From assembly GCA_025352845.1 (NCBI GenBank), contig JANXSC010000317.1, positions 1-23,914 of the forward strand: a stretch of DNA of 23,914 nucleotides, read 5' to 3'. The notes beneath the pieces are model-generated. The model searched no databases. It was not told the origin of the DNA and saw only the letters and a list, made by a program, of their open reading frames with translations. The translations under genes and the position numbers were made by a program. This document shows positions 1 through 7,800 of this stretch, piece by piece. Positions within the stretch are counted from its first letter, which is position 1, and each line of letters starts with the position of its first letter. This DNA is from Opitutaceae bacterium. Lineage in GTDB: Bacteria; Verrucomicrobiota; Verrucomicrobiia; Opitutales; Opitutaceae.

Positions 1-1575
1 GTCCCGCAAATCGAAGAGCGCCTCAAATTCCTCGATCACGTCGGCCTCGGCTACCTCTCGCTCGACCGGCCGACCGAGACGCTCTCCGGCGGCGAGGCCC
101 AGCGCATCCGACTTGCCGCGCAACTCGGTTCCAATCTCTCCGGTGTGCTCTACGTGCTCGACGAACCCAGCATCGGCCTCCACGCCCGCGATAATGACCG
201 ACTGATCGAGACGCTCATCACACTGCGCGAAAAGGGAAATACGCTGCTCGTCGTCGAACATGACGAGGAACTCATGGAGCGCGCCGACCGCATCATCGAT
301 CTTGGGCCGGCTGCCGGCATCCACGGTGGCGAACTTCTGGCCAACGGCACTCCGGCGGAAATCAAAGCCAACGCCAAATCGCTCACCGGTCTCTTTCTCG
401 CCAAGGGCATCATGCACCCGCTGCGCGGCGCATATCGCCCACTGCCCATCGAAAATCGAAAATCGAAAATCGAAAATCCGCCGTGGCTCGAACTCCGCGG
501 GGCCCGCTTCCGCAATCTCAAGGGTTTCGATCTCCGCCTCCCGCTCGGCCGGCTCATCATGGCCGCCGGCCCGAGCGGGGCGGGCAAATCCACGCTCTTC
601 CGCGATCTCCTCCACCCGGCCGCCACCCACGCGATCAAGACGCGAACGGCGAAGCTCACGGGCCGCGACTTCGTGAAAGCCACCGGCTTCACCAACGACG
701 ATCTCGTGTCCGACAAGACGACGCTGGCCTTCGACGAACTGCGCAACGCCCACCTCTTCAAACAAGTGATCGAAGTCGATCAGTCACCCATCGGCAAAAC
801 CCCGCGCTCCACGCCCGCCACCTACCTCGGCATCTTCGATCTCATCCGGCAGTTTTTCGCGTCGTTGCCCGAGTCGAAAATCCGCGGCTACTCCGCGGGC
901 CGCTTCTCCTTCAACACCACCGGCGGTCGTTGCCCGTCGTGCGAAGGCGCGGGCCGCATCAAACTCGAAATGGCCTTCATGCCCGACACCTATTTGCCGT
1001 GCGACGATTGCCGTGGCGCCCGCTACAGTGCGGAGCTCGATGACCTCGCGTGGAAGGGAAAGAACATCGGCCAGGTGCTCCAACTCACGTTCGAGGAGGC
1101 GGCGGTGTTCTTCGATTTCCATTCGCAACTAGCGCAGGTCTGCCAGCTCATGGTCGATTGCGGGCTCGGTTATCTGACGCTCGGCCAGAGTTCGCCCACG
1201 CTCTCCGGCGGCGAAGCCCAGCGACTCAAGCTCGTGACCGAACTCTCCGCGGGCCTCGCCACCTATCGCGAGCGCAGTCGCGGCACCCTCCCGCGCAATC
1301 TCTACCTGCTCGAAGAACCGACCATCGGCCTCCACCTGAGCGACTGCGAGAAACTCATTGGCGTCCTCCACTCACTCGTCGATCAGGGCCACACCGTCGT
1401 CGTGATCGAGCACCATCTCGATCTGCTCCTCGAAGCCGACTACATCATCGAACTCGGCCCGGTCGGCGGACCGGATGGCGGCGAACTGATGTATCAGGGC
1501 GAACTGGCCGGCTTGTTGAAAACGAAACGAAGTCCGACCGCTCCGTATCTCCGCGCGAAACTTCGCCGCCGCTAG
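1..1575 (+). CDS. uvrA: Excinuclease ABC subunit A (UvrA), 5' truncated by window edge
   Basis: DNA damage recognition ATPase of nucleotide excision repair, acting with UvrB and UvrC in the cytoplasm. The reading frame is open from base 1, so the N-terminal part lies outside the window. Visible in order: the ABC signature TLSGGEAQR and Walker B VLYVLDEPSIGLH of the first nucleotide-binding domain; a linker (about 400-480) holding the peptide IENRKSKIEN; the second Walker A GPSGAGKST (about 571-597); a zinc finger RCPSCEGAG with the partner CDDC (about 930-1015); the second signature TLSGGEAQRLK; and Walker B LYLLEEPTIGLH. The second Walker B has Glu where Asp is usual (codon 1312-1314), while the first is canonical. 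The decapeptide in the linker is encoded by a 7-bp tandem repeat. Eno follows 79 bases later on the same strand. Family call is certain; the exact UvrA subtype is not, because the N-terminus is missing. Confidence 0.95.
   Translation, partial: VPQIEERLKFLDHVGLGYLSLDRPTETLSGGEAQRIRLAAQLGSNLSGVLYVLDEPSIGLHARDNDRLIETLITLREKGNTLLVVEHDEELMERADRIIDLGPAAGIHGGELLANGTPAEIKANAKSLTGLFLAKGIMHPLRGAYRPLPIENRKSKIENPPWLELRGARFRNLKGFDLRLPLGRLIMAAGPSGAGKSTLFRDLLHPAATHAIKTRTAKLTGRDFVKATGFTNDDLVSDKTTLAFDELRNAHLFKQVIEVDQSPIGKTPRSTPATYLGIFDLIRQFFASLPESKIRGYSAGRFSFNTTGGRCPSCEGAGRIKLEMAFMPDTYLPCDDCRGARYSAELDDLAWKGKNIGQVLQLTFEEAAVFFDFHSQLAQVCQLMVDCGLGYLTLGQSSPTLSGGEAQRLKLVTELSAGLATYRERSRGTLPRNLYLLEEPTIGLHLSDCEKLIGVLHSLVDQGHTVVVIEHHLDLLLEADYIIELGPVGGPDGGELMYQGELAGLLKTKRSPTAPYLRAKLRRR
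448..478 (+). repeat. Four-unit ATCGAAA heptamer repeat inside uvrA
   Basis: Four perfect tandem copies of ATCGAAA followed by ATC. It is read in frame as IENRKSKIEN and lies between the two ATPase domains of UvrA. The same four-unit array, in the same reading frame, occurs in prfC (14498-14527) and hemF (19129-19158). Confidence 0.95.
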
Positions 1576-1654
1576 CCCACGGTGTTTTTCCGCTCGCGCG
1601 CCGCGCTGTGTTTGCTGCACGCTCGGCGTTTTTCCCAGCTTCGCTCTTCCATCC

Positions 1655-2941
<1,287 letters not shown>

Positions 2942-2966
2942 GCCGAATCGCCCGCAACATTACCAG

Positions 2967-2996
2967 AAAAGGCCGGTCACTTAACCGGCCTTTTTT
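2967..2996 (+). terminator. Rho-independent terminator after eno
   Basis: GGCCGGT (2971-2977) pairs with ACCGGCC (2984-2990) across a six-base loop. The stem is extended by AAAA/TTTT and followed by a run of six T. It begins 26 bases past the eno stop. The flanking A-tract makes it partly usable in the reverse direction, but no minus-strand gene ends here. Confidence 0.93.
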
Positions 2997-3048
2997 CTGC
3001 ACCCTCGACACACCTCGACACCCAGTTACCTTCCGCCCGCTCCCACCG

Positions 3049-3669
3049 ATGCAAACCCGCGCCATTTTTTTGATCAGCCTGGCAGCCTTCGCTGCGAATG
3101 TCGCTCGCGCGGCCGAAGAGCCTGAAGCCAAGCCAACTCCGCGCGAGCTTCTCCGCGCCAAGATCGCCGAGGACGCGAAGAAGAAAGCCGCCACCGCGCC
3201 CGCCAAGCCGGCGACCGCCGCGGCAACCACCACGCCCGCCGCCGCGCCGGCCACTCCAGCGGCTCCTTCACCGAGCGAAGCGGCGAAAGCCGATGCAGCC
3301 AAAACCGCCAAGGAGGCCGCCACCGTGCTGCCCAAGGTCGAGGTCAGGAAGGAGCGCATCACCGTGCTCGACGTCGAGATCGCCAAACAGGAGGAAGCGA
3401 TCGCGCGGGAGCGAAAAAACCTGAAACCATCTGAAACCGATCTCGCCCTCAATGATTCGAAAATCGCGAAGCCGCTGGCGATCTTCGGCGGCGAGTCCGC
3501 CCAATTCCGCAAGCGCGTCGCGAGCGAGCGCGTCGAACTCATGGAAGCCGAGAAGGATATTCTCGAAGCGATGAAACGGGCGCGGACCAAAGAGGAAAAG
3601 GCGGAGCTGCAAAAACAGGTGGACGAGCTCCGCGCGGTCCGTCGCGAGCTGGAGAAAACGCTGCGGTAG
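3049..3669 (+). CDS. Small secreted Ala/Pro-rich coiled-coil protein of unknown function
   Basis: 206 residues. A signal peptide is evident (MQTRAIFLISLAAFAANVARA, likely cleaved after ARA near residue 21), so export is expected. Residues about 28-95 are low-complexity Ala/Pro/Lys/Thr sequence, probably a disordered linker. A short motif VLPKVEV follows, then a charged helical region (about 99-206) with coiled-coil character and a Glu/Lys-rich end (EEKAELQKQVDELRA). I recognise no catalytic motif. It follows the eno terminator and converges with the TPR gene, whose stop is 18 bases away on the other strand, so it is probably a single-gene unit. The ATG at 3049 is chosen because it gives the signal peptide; the leader is CU-rich with no Shine-Dalgarno sequence. 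The function could be structural or envelope-associated; this is a guess. Confidence 0.8.
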   Translation: MQTRAIFLISLAAFAANVARAAEEPEAKPTPRELLRAKIAEDAKKKAATAPAKPATAAATTTPAAAPATPAAPSPSEAAKADAAKTAKEAATVLPKVEVRKERITVLDVEIAKQEEAIARERKNLKPSETDLALNDSKIAKPLAIFGGESAQFRKRVASERVELMEAEKDILEAMKRARTKEEKAELQKQVDELRAVRRELEKTLR

Positions 3670-3687
3670 GATCGGGCCGCCGCGCGG

Positions 3688-4893
3688 CTAGGGCGGGCCG
3701 CCGAGCTGCTGCAGTCGTTGACGAGCCTGCGCGGCCCAGTCGCTGGTCGCATCGCTCTGAAGATAGCGGCGGAAATATTCCGCTGCGAGTTCCTTCCGCC
3801 CGAGCCGCTGGTAGCAGTCGCCCAGTTGGAAATACGCCCCGATGCCTTCCGGCTCCAGCAGCAGCGCCATGATGAACTCCGGGGCCGCGCGGCCGGGCTG
3901 GTTGTGCGCGAGCAGCGTCGCGCCGTTCTGGTAGCGAAAATGCGAGGCCTGCTGCTGCAGTTCGGCCGCATGCGCCAGCGAGCGCCGGGAGTCCGTGCGC
4001 TTGCCCGTGTGCATTTGCACTGACGCGAGCCATGACCACGCCCACGCGGAATTCGGCTGCGCCCTTATTTCCTCATCGATCCAGCGCTGCGCCGCCGCCA
4101 CGTCATCCTTCGCCAGGCACAACTCGGCCAGCCACGTGCGGAGGTTGGCGGTGTCCGGCGCGAGCCGCAGCGCCGTTTCGTAGGCCGCGATCGCTGCGTC
4201 GATTTCGCCGAGGAGGTTGGCGCATTTGCCGAGCCCGATGAAACCCTCGGCCGAGTTCGGCCGGGCTTCAGTGGCGGCCGCGAACAGCGCCCGCGCCTCC
4301 GCGACGCGGCCCGTCAGCAACAGTGCGTTCGCCTTGGCGTTGTTTGTTGCGACGGTGGTAGGCGGCGGAGTGCCGACCGATGGCGTTGGCACCGTCGGCA
4401 GCAGCGGCTCGGTCGTGACCTCCGGTCGCGTGACCCTGGGCGCTGGCACTTCTTTCCCAACTTCGACGCGTTCGGCCGGAGGTGGAATCGGGCGTGAAGC
4501 ATCCGCCGGGGCAGCGACGGCTTTGATCGTGCCGTCCTTAAGAATCACGAACACCTCCTTCTCGCCGGGCAGCGGCGTTTTCTCCCGCACAACGATGTCG
4601 GCGACACCGCTGATCGGCTCAAGCGTGTAGTCCGAGCGCGCATCCAGCTTCGCGCGCGGCGGCACCGTCGCGGCCTTGCCGGGCCGCAGCAACGCCGCCG
4701 GGCCGTCGACCAAACTCTCGTCGACCAACTCGGAAAGTTTCGCCGGCATCTTGCCGGGGTTGAGCATACCGTAGGCAGAGATGGCTCCGCGCAGGCGCCT
4801 GAGCTGATCGCGGCGCGCGCCTTCGTCTTCGAGCGCGCCCAACGTCGGGAGAAACACCGTGGCGAGCACGAGCATTCGCATCACATTTTTCAT
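3688..4893 (-). CDS. Secreted pilin-module/TPR protein coupled to the giant gene
   Basis: 401 residues from the ATG at 4893. That start is favoured over the upstream in-frame start at 4959 because the ATG overlaps the TGA of the upstream giant gene (ATGA), has an AGAAAGGA ribosome-binding site seven bases before it, and opens a signal-like segment (MKNVMRMLVLATVFLPTLGA). Residues about 24-125 resemble the soluble part of type II pseudopilins: a helix, then a GKMPAKLSELV-type segment, then strands ending in VFVILKDGTIKAV. A Pro-rich linker spans about 130-185. Residues about 187-395 form TPR repeats (ANALLLTGRVAEARALF, AEGFIGLGKCANLLG, GAYFQLGDCYQRLG). TPRs bind proteins, so a partner or scaffold for the giant protein is the natural inference from the four-base overlap. 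An immunity or chaperone role is possible but not shown. Confidence 0.85.
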   Translation of the reverse strand: MKNVMRMLVLATVFLPTLGALEDEGARRDQLRRLRGAISAYGMLNPGKMPAKLSELVDESLVDGPAALLRPGKAATVPPRAKLDARSDYTLEPISGVADIVVREKTPLPGEKEVFVILKDGTIKAVAAPADASRPIPPPAERVEVGKEVPAPRVTRPEVTTEPLLPTVPTPSVGTPPPTTVATNNAKANALLLTGRVAEARALFAAATEARPNSAEGFIGLGKCANLLGEIDAAIAAYETALRLAPDTANLRTWLAELCLAKDDVAAAQRWIDEEIRAQPNSAWAWSWLASVQMHTGKRTDSRRSLAHAAELQQQASHFRYQNGATLLAHNQPGRAAPEFIMALLLEPEGIGAYFQLGDCYQRLGRKELAAEYFRRYLQSDATSDWAAQARQRLQQLGGPP

Positions 4894-7800
4894 GCGGCCA
4901 TCCTTTCTTGGATTGGAAACGGAATCAAAAATCCAGGGCGCAACCTTGGTGCCACCCACACGGTCGGGCGCGGCAGGCCGGTGCGCAGGTTCAGGTCTTT
5001 CATCGCCTCCTCGACGCCGGGCAGGCGCGCCTTCATCGCCTCGATGACGTCATCGGCCTGCCGGTTGAGCTCGAATTCCAGCAAACGCGGATCGCGTCCG
5101 ACGAAACGCGGGTGGTCACGATAAACGATCCGATAGGCATTGCGGACCGTTTCGCGCAGCTCCGCGAGCTTGGCCGGATCCTTCAGCCGATCTCTGACGC
5201 GCGCCAGCGCAGGGGCCGCGTGCTCGTAGGCCAGCGCGGATTCGGAGAGGAAAATCTGCTGGATCTTCGCCTTGTCTGGCCGGGGTTCGTCGAGGGATTT
5301 GAACGCCTTGTTCCACCAGTGATCATTGCCCCATTCGCCGCCCACCGTCATCGGGGAATCCTTGGCGCCGAAAGCCCGGATGGCCTTTTCCGCCCGCACG
5401 TCCGCCTGGCCGGAATCGAGCTGGTGGACAACGCCGCCGAGCAACATGTAGTTGTCCGGCTTGCGATCGTAGTCGCCGATGAGAATCGAAACCACGCGCT
5501 GTTCCGCCAGTTGATCGCGGCAATAATAAAGCTCGGCGTCCGTCAGCTTGTGCAGGCTCGTGCCACTCACGACCTCCCCCGTGCCGGTCGTGGCGATCAC
5601 CCGGCGGTAAACGAGTTCGGCCGCCTCCATTTCGGGTCCGCGCTCGCCCATGCGCCATTTCACCTTGGCATTGATCCCCGGGGTCGGAGTTCCGAGCGCC
5701 CGGGAAATCTCGCTGCCGACCACCTCGGCCTCGACCGACCAGAGCAAATCTTCGGCATCGCCGATCAACTTGCCCTTACCCGGCGCGAGTTCCTTCACCA
5801 TGAATTTATCCCCGGCAAAGGACATCAGGCCGGCAGCACCCAAATCGTCCGGGGCCAGCGCCACCCTCCGCATCTGCAAGATTTTCTCCACCTCGGTCTC
5901 GGGGATGGCGCTGACGATTTCCCGGGAGAGCTCGCGGTTGATGACCGGTATCGGCGTGGTCTTGAGCGCGCGGGCCTGCGCGATCTTGCGCTCAAGCAAC
6001 TCCAGCGGCAGCTCGTGCGGGCCGATCGGCTTCACGTTTTCGACGTCGCGCGCGAGCTGGCGCTTCATCGCCAGAAAAAAATCCTCCGCTTCCTGAAAGT
6101 TTCCCGCGTCGAGGGCGCGCTGGGCTCGCACCCAGTTGTCGTTGTTGCCGGGGTGCGGGGGCAGCCGGTAACTCCCCGCGTCGCGCGGCGCAAATTTCCC
6201 GGTCGCCAGCGGGCGCGGCGGCGGGGGCGGCGGCACCGGCACGTCCTTCAGCTTATTCGACAGGCTGCCGGCCTCGTCGATTTTTTGGCCGAGCGCGCGC
6301 ACCTCTTCGTCGAGATCACCCGCCAGGGCCCGGCCCGCGTCACTCGCGCCATTGTTGCTGCCCTGTTCCAACCCTTCGCCGGCGCCGCGGATCGGGTTGA
6401 TAATGTCGTTGGCCGGTTCGCCATTGGGGATCACGGGGCGCGGGTCCGAGAGCGGGTTGCCGTCGGGAGGATTCGCGGGCGCACCGGTGCCGCTGCCCTT
6501 GCCGCCCGCCTTCACGGGTGTGGTTTTCGAGCGCGGAGCGCCGCCGCCTAGCACCGGAGCCACTTCGCCGGCATTAACCGCCACCTCGCCGGCTGTGCCG
6601 CGCGGATTCGCCCGCAGTCCCTTCTGTTTCACCACCACGGCGTGCTCCACGTCGATCATCTGCTCCTGGATCAGCAGCATCATCTCCCGTTGCTTCTCGG
6701 CGGTCACCCGGAATTGATCGAGCGTGAGGCGCGCCGTCTGCCGGGAGATGCGCGCGGCGTCGAGACCCTTGATGAGTAGATCCGTATCACCGGCAAACAG
6801 CAGCATCGCCTCGACCGCGACCGCCGCCCGCGGCCCGACGAGTTGCTCGGCCGAATGCACCGCCAGCCCCTGCAGCGCCATCGTCGAAACCATTTTTCCC
6901 AGCGTCCAGCCGGCCTGCCCGAAGAACCCGAGCGACTCTTGGTATTGCTGGCTGCGCTCGAGCAGCTTGACGAAACTCTCCCCCGTTTTCGTGCCGCCGA
7001 TGGCGCCGAGCGCGCGATTCCAGCCGATCATGTCCGCCACGACCATCGTGCCGGAGTCGACATAGCCCGTGCGCACCGCTCCATGCAGGAAGGAGGCCTC
7101 CGCCCGCGTCCAGTAAGTGACGCCCTGCAACTGGCCGCCGACGCGCCCGATCGACATCGGCATGAGCGTCATCACAAGATTTTTCGGACTCGTGAGATCG
7201 CCCACCCACTCGGCCCACGTATTGCCGACATCCTTGGGATCCCAATAATCCTTTTTCTGGCCCTCGCGCAGCGCCATCGAATCCTCGCGCAACAGCGCCT
7301 GCAGTTCGGGCAGTTGAAATGCGTTGTGGATCGCCAGCCCGAGATCCCGGACTCGCTCGCGCGTCATCGTCGGCGCGTTCGTCGACCCGGCAGTCAGCTC
7401 CTCCTGCAACTGCGACGTCGAAAGCGATTTGATCTCCTCCAGCGTGAAGTTGCGCATCCGCAGCCGCAGGATCGAGTGGACGCCGAGGAACGCCACGGTC
7501 ATGTCGCGCTCCGTCGCATCGAGCCCGCGCCCTTCCTGCTCGGCGCGGCCCAGCAATCCGGAAACCGCGCCGGTCACGCCGGTCGTGAACACCGCCCACG
7601 CCGATTCGCCGTTATACGACGACAACCCGCGGGCGCGCATCCCGCCGACCCACGCCTGATCCTTGTCGCCGAAGCCGCGCTCCTTGAGGTAGCTGTGGAA
7701 ATGTTTGCGCGCGTCGGCGATCGCGCCCTGCGATTTCTCGATCGCCACTTTGAGCACCGCGCACTCGAGGTCGCGCACCCGGTCGCGCGCGTCCGCGTTT

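Noticed and set aside
448..478. CRISPR or VNTR array
   Set aside because: Units are 7 bases with no spacers, always four copies, and translated in frame.
4908..6551. 547-codon plus-strand open frame opposite the giant gene
   Set aside because: Its sequence is Arg/Leu/Ala/His-rich with no recognisable family, and the minus-strand frame has an export signal, kinase-like motifs and a coupled downstream gene. GC-rich codon bias makes antisense frames long.
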